This document shows positions 1 to 9,900 of a stretch of DNA of 35,736 nucleotides, in pieces. Source of the DNA: Chitinophaga hostae (GTDB taxonomy: Bacteria > Bacteroidota > Bacteroidia > Chitinophagales > Chitinophagaceae); contig NZ_JAGTXB010000033.1 of NCBI RefSeq assembly GCF_018224885.1, forward strand, positions 1 through 35,736, written 5' to 3'. Position numbers and translations under genes: made by a program. The notes beneath the pieces were generated by a model. That model did no database searches. It was not told the origin of the DNA and was given only the letters and a program-made list of their open reading frames with translations. How positions within the stretch are numbered: the first letter of the stretch is position 1; each line of letters opens with the position of its first letter.

Positions 1-20
1 CTTTTAAAATATTAAACATT

Positions 21-49
21 GGGCGGTCCATTGGGCCGCCCTTGTTATT
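21..49 (+). terminator. Rho-independent terminator of a gene left of the window
   Basis: GGGCGGTCC (21-29) pairs with GGGCCGCCC (33-41) across an ATT loop, giving a 9-bp GC-rich stem, followed by a modest T-rich stretch (TTGTTATT). One pair is U-G in plus-strand RNA but A-C in minus-strand RNA. This favours termination of a plus-strand gene lying off the left edge. It could also help end the minus-strand gene that stops at 212, but the stem is worse in that direction. Confidence 0.55.
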
Positions 50-211
50 ACAGACTATTCTTTTCAATTCGTTTACCGGGAAGTAAGCCCTTTCTTTTAT
101 TTACATCTATTTTTCTTTATTTAATCCTGATCAATACTCCCTGCAGTACTGGATATCGGTCACTATCCCGCAATGAAAAATATTTCAGTGCGGGATAGTA
201 TCACATCTTTC

Positions 212-2797
212 TTAATCATCATCTTCCGCTGATTTCGGGTCTGCTTTCAAACCGAGGGCTTTTAACCCCTTTTGATGTGCGCCGAAATATGCTTTGGGGA
301 AGGGCTTATCGCCATGTATGGTAGACCATACGTACTCACTGAATAACAACGCATCTTTATCGATTAAATCCGGTTTGGAGAAATCCATTTTCTGCGTCAG
401 AGGTGCTAACCGGGCAGTAGTTTTACTCTTGATCTGGTTTTTGGGCGGATTCAGTTCATTGATGGCAACAGTTGGTGTCAGGCTGTTATAGGCCGTATAG
501 TCAGGCGTTTGATTGAAGCAGGCTGTCATTAACGGCGCCATTGCGACCAGTTGATTCATAGGTTGTACACCGAATATCTGGCAGATGGTGTGTAATACAG
601 ATGATTGATTGTAAAAATGGCTGATAACGGTATCCCGTTTTACATGAGGTCCTGCTACCAAACAGAAGGAACGATGTCCATCCACATGATCGGTGCCGCT
701 TTGAGGATCATCTTCATTGATGAATATTGCCATGTCCTTCCAGAAAGAACTTTTTGACAGCGCTTCCACCACTCGTCCGGTTGCCCAGTCATTGTCTGTT
801 ACATAGGCCCGAGGGGTAGGGGATGCCTCGCCATACCCGCTGGTATGATCATTTGGTAAATAAACGATCATAAATTCAGGCAGGTTACCTGCTGCTTCGT
901 ATTCTTTTAATGCTTCGATGAATACGTCGGCCCTGACCTGGTCAGTAATGTTCATATTCCAACCGGGATAGCGTAGGTCGCTGTATTTTTCCAGGCTTTT
1001 CATGGCGTATGAACATTTATACCGGGCAGAATCATTTTTATTTTTCCAGGAGTTGTATACATCTGTCCAGGTTTTTCCTTTGGTTATTTCGGCGAGATCT
1101 GTTTCTCCAAAGTTTCTGAATGAAATACCTTTGCGTAGCAAGTGATTCCAGATGAAACCACAGCCTGCATAGGATAAGGGATCTGTTCCAAAATCATAGG
1201 CGCAATGCCCGTTTGAAAAATCTTTTTCGTGGTATGGACTGGTAATTCCCTGGATAGCCCATTGGTGTCCATCGCTTGAATTGACGCCATTACAATAGTA
1301 ATTGTCCAGCAACACAAATTGTTTGGCGACGGCGTGTGTATTGGGCGTTATTTCTTTTCCAAATTCAACCAGTTTTGGATCGCAGTTCCCTTTTCCAAAA
1401 TCACCCAGTACCTGGTCAAATTTTTTATTCTCTTTAATAATATATACTACGTGCTTTATAGAGGATGGTTCCCCCACGTTATCAGGTATGGGCTTAGGGG
1501 CTGTGGTGGCGTTACTTACGGCCTGAGCTCTCAGTAATTCTATGAAATGAAACCCTTTACTGGCTTCGGTGGTGTAGGTGTTTAGTTCTGCCTGGTTGCC
1601 GGGAAGTGCCACTTTTTGGATCTCTCCTTTCACGGCGGTGACGTTTCCAATGAATAAGTTATTTCCGGCAATGTTAATAGTTCCCGGAAAGCCTCCGGCT
1701 GCAATAAAGCCATAAGGCACTTTCTGTGGGTGCCTGGGATCTATGAGTGCAATTGAATTATTTCCGGCATTGGCTGCGAAGAGTGTTCTCCCATCGGGGC
1801 TGAATGCCAGCGCGGTTGTCAGGCTGCCATAGGGAAGAGATGGATCCGGTTTGGTATTAATGGTATGTACGACTTTTAATGTCTTTGTATCTATTACACT
1901 AATGCCATCGCCACTATCATCTGTAACATACAATGATTTACCTTCCGGAGATAATGTCATTGATTCCGGGTGGATGCGGGTAGGAATCTCTGTAATCGTT
2001 TTTCTTGACTCAATATCAATGACAGTAACGGAGCCTCGAAGTGCCACTGACCGGTCATCCACGGCAACATCTGTTCCGGCTGATTTTTCTGTTCTATCTC
2101 CTTTTCGGGGATGCGGCCCTCCGAAGTTGCTCACGAATGCGAGTTTTTTGTCTTTGCTGATGATGATAGCATACGGACAAACACCTACCGGGATCTTGCT
2201 TAAGATCTTGCCTTTAGCAAGGTCAACAACCGCAATTTCATTGGTAATAGCAAGGGCCACGAAGGCAACATTATTTTTGCATAATCCGATTCCTAACGGG
2301 TTAGTCTTATTATTATTGGCAGAGAGATCAATTTTCTTTGTCAGCGTAAATGTGCCTGATGGACTAACATTGCCAACATATAAATTTTTTTCCAGCCCGG
2401 TAAAATAAATGGTAGAGTCGTTGTTATCTACAGCAAGGCCGTTCATGGAGCCGGATTCCTTATCGGAATAGTCAATGTTATTAAGCGTTTTAAAATCGTT
2501 TGCATCGATAATAGTCAACTGTCTGTTGGTTTTTGCAATGAGCATATGCTGTTGCCGGGCGAACTCCAGGTTCAATACCCTGGTTCCTTTGGCCAGATTG
2601 AGGCTTTGCCCTGCGGGGTTCAGTAATTGAGCATTGGCCAGCAGTTTATCACCTGCCAAAGAGTGGCTCCAGGCGGTATCTACAGGTTTTCTGATATCCT
2701 TGTGCGGTGCTGCTACCTGTGCCTGCATATTTTGCGTGGTCAGTAAAAGCCCGAAAAAAAGGATGCCTGGAAAGAAAGATTGTCCGGTCCTCATCAT
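212..2797 (-). CDS. Exported YVTN beta-propeller/phosphoesterase fusion (YncE-like plus alkaline phosphatase superfamily)
   Basis: 861 residues. The N-terminus (1-27, ending MQAQ) is a signal peptide, so the protein should be periplasmic or secreted. Residues about 50-420 hold repeats of the YVTN beta-propeller type, for example TVIDIESRK and ISVIDTKTLKVV. Residues about 448-780 match the phosphoesterase family that includes bacterial phospholipase C: ENKKFDQ at 456-462 (equivalent to the family's ENRSFD metal-site motif), NDHTSG at 649-654, and the acidic/histidine cluster EDDPQSGTDHVDGHRS at 695-710. It therefore probably hydrolyses a phosphate ester with bound metal; the substrate cannot be read from sequence. 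Two adjacent Met codons are possible starts. It is monocistronic and divergent from the DUF5107 gene. The fold assignment is firm, the reaction is inferred. Confidence 0.88.
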   Translation of the reverse strand: MMRTGQSFFPGILFFGLLLTTQNMQAQVAAPHKDIRKPVDTAWSHSLAGDKLLANAQLLNPAGQSLNLAKGTRVLNLEFARQQHMLIAKTNRQLTIIDANDFKTLNNIDYSDKESGSMNGLAVDNNDSTIYFTGLEKNLYVGNVSPSGTFTLTKKIDLSANNNKTNPLGIGLCKNNVAFVALAITNEIAVVDLAKGKILSKIPVGVCPYAIIISKDKKLAFVSNFGGPHPRKGDRTEKSAGTDVAVDDRSVALRGSVTVIDIESRKTITEIPTRIHPESMTLSPEGKSLYVTDDSGDGISVIDTKTLKVVHTINTKPDPSLPYGSLTTALAFSPDGRTLFAANAGNNSIALIDPRHPQKVPYGFIAAGGFPGTINIAGNNLFIGNVTAVKGEIQKVALPGNQAELNTYTTEASKGFHFIELLRAQAVSNATTAPKPIPDNVGEPSSIKHVVYIIKENKKFDQVLGDFGKGNCDPKLVEFGKEITPNTHAVAKQFVLLDNYYCNGVNSSDGHQWAIQGITSPYHEKDFSNGHCAYDFGTDPLSYAGCGFIWNHLLRKGISFRNFGETDLAEITKGKTWTDVYNSWKNKNDSARYKCSYAMKSLEKYSDLRYPGWNMNITDQVRADVFIEALKEYEAAGNLPEFMIVYLPNDHTSGYGEASPTPRAYVTDNDWATGRVVEALSKSSFWKDMAIFINEDDPQSGTDHVDGHRSFCLVAGPHVKRDTVISHFYNQSSVLHTICQIFGVQPMNQLVAMAPLMTACFNQTPDYTAYNSLTPTVAINELNPPKNQIKSKTTARLAPLTQKMDFSKPDLIDKDALLFSEYVWSTIHGDKPFPKAYFGAHQKGLKALGLKADPKSAEDDD

Positions 2798-2904
2798 GTT
2801 TTTAGTAATTAATGAAATGAAATTTGGCCGAAGAACGCATCCCGGAACCAGGTTACGGACTTCGAATTACGACAGCGGGTTTTGTCCTGGATGAACAATA
2901 GCTA

Positions 2905-2912
2905 CAAAGATA
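2905..2912 (-). promoter_or_regulatory. Putative Bacteroidota -7 promoter box for the propeller-phosphoesterase gene
   Basis: On the minus strand this reads TATCTTTG, a perfect match to the TAnnTTTG -7 consensus of the Bacteroidota housekeeping sigma factor. It lies about 110 bases upstream of the start at 2797. I see no clear -33 TTTG at the right spacing, so the call rests on the -7 box and the position alone. Confidence 0.4.
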
Positions 2913-3036
2913 ATTTTAGCGATGAAAAGATACTGGTTAATTTGAAGTTACGCTTTCTGTATCGGGAGGGGATATCGCTTTCCTGAATTGGCTTTTTCTT
3001 TCCTGGGGTAAATATCTTCCCCAATTTCCCACCCTA

Positions 3037-3067
3037 TTGACAAAGTCTTTAAAACAGCCTAATTTAC
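3037..3067 (+). promoter_or_regulatory. Weak candidate promoter for the DUF5107-TPR gene
   Basis: TTG (3037-3039), 20 bases, then TAATTTAC (3060-3067), which matches the first six positions of TAnnTTTG only. Transcription would start about 15 bases upstream of the ATG at 3090. The divergent gap 2798-3089 shows nothing else except a small TGGGG/CCCCA inverted repeat near 3005-3023. Confidence 0.25.
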
Positions 3068-3089
3068 CTACCACCAAAATCAGCAAGGC

Positions 3090-5966
3090 ATGTTTCCTCT
3101 TACCCACCGGATCCTTTTATTCATGTTGCTGCCTTTATTTGCTATGGCGCAGCATACAGTGTCTATAAAAGAATATAAAAAGAGTTACAAGACATACCCG
3201 TTTTCCGACCCTGATCCGGTGGCGGCGCAGCGGATATACCCGTACTTTCGGTACGACGGCTTCACCGATAAGCCACTGCAGCAGGATTGGAAGATAGTGG
3301 AGCTGGAGAATGATTATATTAAGTTGATGATTACGCCGGAGATAGGCGGGAAGATATGGACGGCTGTTGACAAGCAAACGGGTAAGTCTTTCCTGTATGA
3401 AAATGATGTGGTGAAGTTCCGGGATATTGCCATGCGGGGACCCTGGACAAGTGGAGGGATAGAATCCAACTACGGGATCATCGGCCATACACCCAACTGT
3501 GCCACACCGGTGGATTACCTGGTGCGTAAAAACAGCGATGGCAGCGCCAGTTGTTTTATCAGTACGCTGGACCTGCTTACACGTACTAAATGGACCGTTG
3601 AGATACGATTGCCCGCTGATAAGGCTTATTTCACTACCCGCTCTACCTGGCACAATGCTACCCCTTTTGTGCAGCCGTATTACGCATGGACGAATGTAGG
3701 TATCCCCGTGGGCAATGACCTGCAATTCCTGTACCCGGGTAATCACTATATCGGGCATGACGGAAAGCCGGGACCGTGGCCGGTAGACAGCTCCAATGGG
3801 AGGCAGCTGTCTTTATATGCGCAGAGTAATTTCGGGGCAGATAAGTCGTTTCATGTGCTGGGGGTACATAGTAATTATTTTGGCGCTTATTGGAAACAGC
3901 AGGATGCCGGCATGATTCGTTATGCCAACCGGGAAGACAAGCTAGGTAAGAAGATCTTTCTATGGGCCTTGTCGGAGCAGGGAAAGATATGGGAACAGTT
4001 GCTGACTGACAAGAGCGGCCAGTATTGCGAGATACAGAGCGGTCGCCTCTTCAACCAGAATGTGGTGGGCAGCAGTTCTACGCCGTTCCGTCAAACCGGG
4101 TTCCAGCCTTACGCTACCGACAGCTGGGAAGAATATTGGTATCCTTTCCGTGGTACCGGCGGCTTTACGGATGCAGGTTTGCAGGGCGTGATACATGCTA
4201 CACAAAGTGGTCATGAATTATCGGTAGTGCTTTCTCCCGTGGTATCGCTCACGGATACATTGAAAATATATGACGCTGCCGATCATCTGCTGTACAGTCA
4301 CCCCGTGGAGCTGCAGCCTTTAAAAGCGGCGCACTATGTATGCCCGCTGTCCGATGGCACTCGTGCGGCGAAGATCGTATTGAAAGATATGACGACCTCG
4401 CCGGATACGGAAGCGGCCCAGGTTGCACTGGAACGTCCTTTAACGCGGCCCGGGGGATTCAATGAACAGGGCGTATACGGTCTTTACCTGGCGGGGCGCG
4501 ACCTGCTGCGCTTCAGAGATTATGCTGATGGAGAAAGTAAGATCCGTCAGGCGCTGGCCATTGATCCATATTTTGTTCCTGCCTTAACAGAAATGTCGTT
4601 TATTCATTATCGTAAGTTGCGCTATGATTCTGCCTTCTATTGCGCCAGGCAGGCGCTCTCCATTGATACTTACGATGCCGGCGCCAATTATAATTATGCC
4701 TTTGCCGCAGCGCAGCTCGGTCGGTTCAATGATGCGCAGGATGGGTTAGAGGTAGCGGCACTTACACCGTCTTTCCGCAGCGCGGCTTATACAGCGTTAT
4801 CGAAATTGTACCTGCAAAAAAAGGAGCTGGAAAAAGCCGTTGCCTACGCAGGGAAAAGCTGTGCAGATAATAGCCGGAACATCAGCGGATTGTTATTACA
4901 GGCTGTTGCCAGCCGCCGCTCAGGCAAGCTGGATGAGGCCGGGGTAGCATGCGATAGCCTGCTCATGATCGATCCATTGCAGCATTTTGCGCATTTCGAA
5001 CAATATCTCCTGCATAAAGATGAAGCACACAAAGCCGCTTTTCAGTCACAGCTGAAGAATGAGCTGCCACATGAAACTTATCTCGAAATGGCTGCCTGGT
5101 ACAACGAAATGGGATTAAAGGATGATGCTCGTCTTTTGCTCGACCTGGCGCCTGCGCAGTCGGAAGTGCTTTATTGGAGGGCTTACCTACACCGGGAGGA
5201 TGCGGACGCATCGCGTTACGCGGCCGCCGCAGACAGCAGCAGTGCGCTGATGGTATTTCCTTTCCGGGAGGAAAGTGTGCCGGTGATGCAATGGGCAATG
5301 GCCCATAGTGCCGACTGGAAGCCGTCCTATTACCTGGCATTGATTTACCTGTTCCGGAATGACAGCGCTGAAGCCATGAAACTATTACAGTCTGTTCCCG
5401 CGTCCGTGAGCTTCGCACCTTTGTATGCCTTGCGGGCACGTCTGTACGCACCGGAAGATGGGGTACGCCGAAATGCAGATCTGGCGCGGGCGGTACAGAT
5501 AGCCCCCGGGGAATGGCGGTATGGAAAAATGCTTACTGAACAGCTAATAGCCGAAAAAGCATATGATAAAGCACTGGAGCTGATTACAACCTACCATCAC
5601 CGCACACCGGAAAATTACATCATTGGTATGTTGTACATACGCAGCCTGGTACTGAATAAACAATATGCAGCAGCAGAGCGGGCATTGACAGATATCAGGG
5701 TGTTGCCTTATGAGGGCGCGGTGGAAGGACGCCGTTTGTATCGTAAGGTGAAGTTATTGCTTGCGGTAGACGCCATTGGCAAACAACGCTATGCTGCCGC
5801 CCGGCAGAAGATCTCCGAGGCACGGCTATGGCCGTTGCATCTGGGTGCGGGTGCGCCATATCCTGCAGAACGTCATGAGCAGCAGGAAGATGAACTGGAT
5901 AAAGCGGCTGCCAGTGGGCAACGTACCATTCCTGCCGCGCTCCGGCAAACCATCGAAGCGATGTAA
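3090..5966 (+). CDS. Exported DUF5107 domain protein with C-terminal TPR repeats
   Basis: 958 residues. Residues 1-20 form a signal peptide (ending FAMA, cut before QH). Residues about 50-350 match DUF5107, a galactose-mutarotase-like beta-sandwich family common in Bacteroidota; visible blocks are ITPEIGGKIW (81-90) and RGPWTSGGIESNYG (116-129). Residues about 455-650 contain repeated helix pairs of TPR type (e.g. KIRQALAIDPYF, CARQALSIDTYD), and more helical repeats run to the end. The mutarotase-like fold suggests carbohydrate binding or processing in the periplasm, but no catalytic activity is established from this sequence. It lies about 1 kb upstream of susC1 on the same strand and may belong functionally to that uptake locus. 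Its GC content looks clearly higher than that of susC1/susD1. Confidence 0.85.
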   Translation: MFPLTHRILLFMLLPLFAMAQHTVSIKEYKKSYKTYPFSDPDPVAAQRIYPYFRYDGFTDKPLQQDWKIVELENDYIKLMITPEIGGKIWTAVDKQTGKSFLYENDVVKFRDIAMRGPWTSGGIESNYGIIGHTPNCATPVDYLVRKNSDGSASCFISTLDLLTRTKWTVEIRLPADKAYFTTRSTWHNATPFVQPYYAWTNVGIPVGNDLQFLYPGNHYIGHDGKPGPWPVDSSNGRQLSLYAQSNFGADKSFHVLGVHSNYFGAYWKQQDAGMIRYANREDKLGKKIFLWALSEQGKIWEQLLTDKSGQYCEIQSGRLFNQNVVGSSSTPFRQTGFQPYATDSWEEYWYPFRGTGGFTDAGLQGVIHATQSGHELSVVLSPVVSLTDTLKIYDAADHLLYSHPVELQPLKAAHYVCPLSDGTRAAKIVLKDMTTSPDTEAAQVALERPLTRPGGFNEQGVYGLYLAGRDLLRFRDYADGESKIRQALAIDPYFVPALTEMSFIHYRKLRYDSAFYCARQALSIDTYDAGANYNYAFAAAQLGRFNDAQDGLEVAALTPSFRSAAYTALSKLYLQKKELEKAVAYAGKSCADNSRNISGLLLQAVASRRSGKLDEAGVACDSLLMIDPLQHFAHFEQYLLHKDEAHKAAFQSQLKNELPHETYLEMAAWYNEMGLKDDARLLLDLAPAQSEVLYWRAYLHREDADASRYAAAADSSSALMVFPFREESVPVMQWAMAHSADWKPSYYLALIYLFRNDSAEAMKLLQSVPASVSFAPLYALRARLYAPEDGVRRNADLARAVQIAPGEWRYGKMLTEQLIAEKAYDKALELITTYHHRTPENYIIGMLYIRSLVLNKQYAAAERALTDIRVLPYEGAVEGRRLYRKVKLLLAVDAIGKQRYAAARQKISEARLWPLHLGAGAPYPAERHEQQEDELDKAAASGQRTIPAALRQTIEAM

Positions 5967-6091
5967 AGTATCTCTTTTCAAATGAATAAATTAATTAATA
6001 GTTACGGGTGCATATGAGAAAATTATTGCATCGCTTGGCTGGATGCGGTGTCTTATGAGAAGAAAAACGCGGACCCTAAACCCCGGATTTG

Positions 6092-6102
6092 CGTGTCTTA
6101 CT
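6092..6102 (+). repeat. CGTGTCTTACT element, copy upstream of susC1
   Basis: Identical over 11 bases to 29229-29239, which lies between the locus C sigma and fecR genes. A diverged copy (CCCTGTCTTTATC on the minus strand, 21385-21397) sits in the sigma-fecR gap of locus B. This copy has no sigma/FecR genes beside it. Confidence 0.45.
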
Positions 6103-6163
6103 AATTTTATTTTAATGAAAATTAATTCTATCTTAACTTTTTTCTAAAAAAGTTGTTAAAAAA

Positions 6164-6195
6164 TTGCGTGACTTGAAAAACTTTACATAGGTTTG
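6164..6195 (+). promoter_or_regulatory. Putative promoter of susC1-susD1
   Basis: TTG (6164-6166), 21 bases, then TAGGTTTG (6188-6195), a full match to the TAnnTTTG -7 box. It lies in the AT-rich part of the gap. Transcription would begin near 6202, leaving about 735 untranslated bases before the ATG at 6937. A closer promoter is not obvious but cannot be excluded. Confidence 0.4.
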
Positions 6196-6936
6196 AGAAT
6201 AAGAGAAAGAGCATTAGGAGTAGCGAAAAAGCGAGTTATTTTTTTTATATGATTAGCTAAAACGATTTACGTAAAACTGATTAGCGTGTTAGTCGGGCGC
6301 ATGTCAACCTACAATTATGCCTAAACTATAAATTCAATCAGGGTCAACAACAATTGGAAAGATTAGATTGCCTTTAAACATTCAACCTGAATTTCACTAA
6401 ATAACCAGAATTTTTTTATCAATCACTTTGTTATTCGTAAGTATATGCACGTTAAAATTTTTCTATTCACCAAGTAGCGTTAGTGAACTATAAGTGATGT
6501 CTTTCAAACAGGACATCTTTATCCCGTTTCAATAAATCAGGCCAACCAAACAATGGTTTTTGTGCTATAAAATAGCGCAGTAGCTACTGCTTTGCAAAAA
6601 GTATAAACCAAGAGAATGAATACTAAACATTAACATGGTCCCATATTAAATCCGACCATTATCAGCAGCCGGGATGGATACTACGTGGAAGAGCAGGTAA
6701 CGACTTTACCCAGGCAACTGGTCTGGCTCAATGCACCGAAACATTATATCTATCAAGTCTTCCTACCATTGGTATTATCAGCAGGGCTATCTGTTCGATA
6801 TAGTAAGCGTTGGCCATAAAAATTAATAGCCTGACGCCGATCAATGTACCAGGTACAAACAGCCTGCAACATATAGGGTTCCATTCATAATACTATACCA
6901 ACATAAGTTCTATTCAATTTTAAAAACAAAAAAACG

Positions 6937-9900
6937 ATGCAGTCAATCAAAAGATGTCTTTTGCTTTTTATGCTCTTTTGCATAGGAAGCATGTTTGCCT
7001 ATGGGCAAGGAAAAATGACAGTTTCAGGTACTATCAAGGACGCAACCGGCAACGTTCTTGAAGGTGCTACTGTGGGCGAAAAAGGTACCACCAACGGGGT
7101 GCTGACCGGCAAAGCAGGTAATTTTACCATCAATGTTAAACCAGATGCAAGACTGATCATTTCTTATATTGGTTTTGTAACCCAGGAACTGCAGGCTACA
7201 TCGTCTATGCAGATAACATTGGCCGCCAGTGTTCGGACTGCTGATGAGGTGGTGGTTACAGCCTTGGGTATCAAGAAACAATCCAAGGCATTAGGTTATG
7301 CGGTATCTAAAATTGATGCCGACAGGATTATGATCAGTGGTACACCTTCCAATCCTTTACAGGCTCTCTATGGCGCAGCGCCGGGCGTACAGGTAGGAGC
7401 TACTGCTGCGGGTCCTACTGCCGGTATGAAAATCAACATTCGTAATGCAGTATCTTTTGACGAGAATTCATCTACACGTCCGCTGATTGTAATAGATGGA
7501 GTGCCCATTCACGACCAGAATACGAAAATGGGTTTTGCCGCTACGGATCGTGATAATGGAACCGGTATTAACGATATCAACCCGGATGACATTGCGTCTA
7601 TGGAAATTCTGAAGGGTGCAAAAGCATCTGTACTATATGGTAGTGAAGGTGCGAATGGCGTGTTGCTGATTACCACCAAAAGTGGTACCAAAGGACAAGG
7701 AATCGGTGTAGCAGCTTCTTTCACCACCTCATGGGATCGTGCTGCATTCATGCCTAAACTGCAAAATGAATATGGTTCAGGTTCCAGCCCCAGCAATCCA
7801 AAGAATGATGAGGATGGATTTTACCTGGTAAATGGAAAAAGAACATTGGCCCCTACATTGGGAGATGGTACTGGTGCCCAGGCATTCGGACCAAAATTTG
7901 ACCCAAGCGTAAAAGTAATGTGGTGGGACGGTGTAGAAAGACCATGGCAGGCACAGACCAAAAATATCTACAATGATCTTTACCATACCGGGCATCAAAA
8001 TACTTCCAATGTAGCAGTAAGTGGCGGAAACGAGCAGGGACAGTATCGTTTCTCCTATACTAACTTAAATATGACGCCAATCAGACCAGGTTCAAATTTT
8101 AACAAAAATACTTTTAGCCTTAACTCTTCATACAAAATAAACAATAACATTACCCTTAAATATACCGGCAACTTTTTCATCTCTAAGAACGTGAATGCTG
8201 CCAACCTGAGCACCATGAACGGGGAAGGTCAGCAGGCAGAGATTGGCGCGTTTAGTGCGGATATCAATGTGGGCTTGTTAAAGCAACATTTGCTGACACC
8301 AGATGGATATAATTTCTTTGCCAGCCCAAGCAATAGAAATTTGATCTCCAATGGTAGAAAAGGAGTGGTAGGATTTCTCTGGGATCAGTACCAGAATAAA
8401 TCCAATTTCACCAGGTTGCATAATATCCAGTCTTTATCTGCTGATATAAAGCTCACCGATATCTTTAGCGCCACATTAATGGGAGGGTTGGATTATAGCA
8501 CAGAGCGGAATGAATATAAAGGTAAATTATTAGATCCGCAGTTACTGGGACCTAGTAGTGGTTTCATGTATAGTGATGTAACGAATATCTACAAAACTAC
8601 CTACGGCCAGGGAATGCTGAACTTCGATACTAAAATAAATAATGATTTTAATTTGTCTGGTTTTGTAGGTGGAGTAGTCAGAAAAAATAGCGCTGAAGGA
8701 AAAGGAGCATCTGTGAATGGTTATGGACAACTCGTTATTCCTAACTACTTCTCATTTAACAATTTGCCATTAGGTGTGCAGCCTCAGTACCAGTTTACAA
8801 ACGGTGAGGATATATTGTATAGCTTAATCGGATCTGCACAATTAGCATGGAAAAATCAGGTGTATATTGAAGCGCAGGGCAGACAAGACTGGTCTTCTAT
8901 TTTGCCTCCAGGTAATAACAGCTATTTCTACCCAGGTGTGAGTGCATCATGGATTTTAAGCGAAAGCTTCAAATTACCGACAGTGTTCAATTATGCCAAA
9001 TTAAGAGCATCATGGGCTAACGTAGGCCGTCCGGGTCCACGCTATTTCAGTAACGTTAACTATGCTACCTCTCAAACCGGTGGTGGTTATGTGTTGACTC
9101 CGCCCGCTGATCTTCCTCCAATGGATGCCAACGGAAACCCAAATTTAAAGCCAGAGCGTAAACGTGAATTTGAGTTAGGAGCTGAAACTTATTTGCTCGA
9201 AAACAGAAGAATTGGTGTAGACTTCTCTTTTTACAGATCTCACATCTACGACCAGATCATGGCAGTAGCTGCGCCTCCGGGAATGGGTGTTAAAAATGTT
9301 CGTATGAACGCCGGTGATGTAATGAGCACAGGATGGGAATTGGCTATTAAAACCAAACCAGTCCTCACGAAAGACTTCCAGTGGGATCTTACCCTGAACT
9401 TTGCACACGGTAAAACGATCGTAGAGAAACTGGACGGTAAATTGCAATCACTCACTTTATGGACTGCATTCGGTGCCGTGAACTCTGTAGCTAATGTTGG
9501 CCAGGAATATGGTCAGCTTTACCTGACTAAGTCAACTTACACATATGACAAACCAGGTGACGCAAACAATGGACAAAAAGTGGTGAATGCTGCTGGTTCT
9601 GCCTACGATTATAAGAGCACTGCTAAGTTGATTGGTAAAACAATTCCTGATATATCAGGTGGTATCCTCAACTCCTTTACCTACAAGAATTTCCGCCTTA
9701 TTGCAAATATCGACTACCAGTTTGGCGCTACTTTCCTGTCAGGTACAGAAACTTACATGATGGCTGCTGGTGCATTGAACGAAACTTTGAAATATAGAGA
9801 TGCCGCACACGGTGGAGTTGCCTATTATTTGGATGCAAATTCCAAAAAAGTAGCAGGTAACAACCCTAATGGCGGACCTACTTTCCACGACGGTGTGATA

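Larger units (their letters stand above)
5967..6936. other. 970-base AT-rich gap and leader upstream of susC1
   Basis: No supported gene. Contents seen are: an 11-base CGTGTCTTACT element (6092-6102) shared with the sigma-FecR gap at 29229-29239; a candidate promoter (6164-6195); a T8 tract near 6239-6246; a GATGTC/GACATC inverted repeat with a 10-base loop (6496-6517); a 14-bp palindrome GCAGTAGCTACTGC (6577-6590); and an open frame of 61 codons without an ATG (6634-6819) that resembles nothing I know. If the promoter is right, the susC1 transcript has a leader of over 700 bases. Confidence 0.6.

Noticed and set aside
1851..2408. 185-codon plus-strand ORF inside the propeller gene
   Set aside because: Shadow of the beta-propeller coding frame on the opposite strand.
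6577..6590. Perfect 14-bp palindrome GCAGTAGCTACTGC as an operator
   Set aside because: No second copy near another promoter and no regulator to link it to; mentioned only as part of the leader.
6634..6819. 61-codon open frame in the susC1 leader (contains DGYYVEEQVTTLPRQ)
   Set aside because: No ATG, only a mid-frame GTG, and no resemblance to a known family; the other frames across the same stretch are also partly open. It could be a gene relic but I cannot support it.
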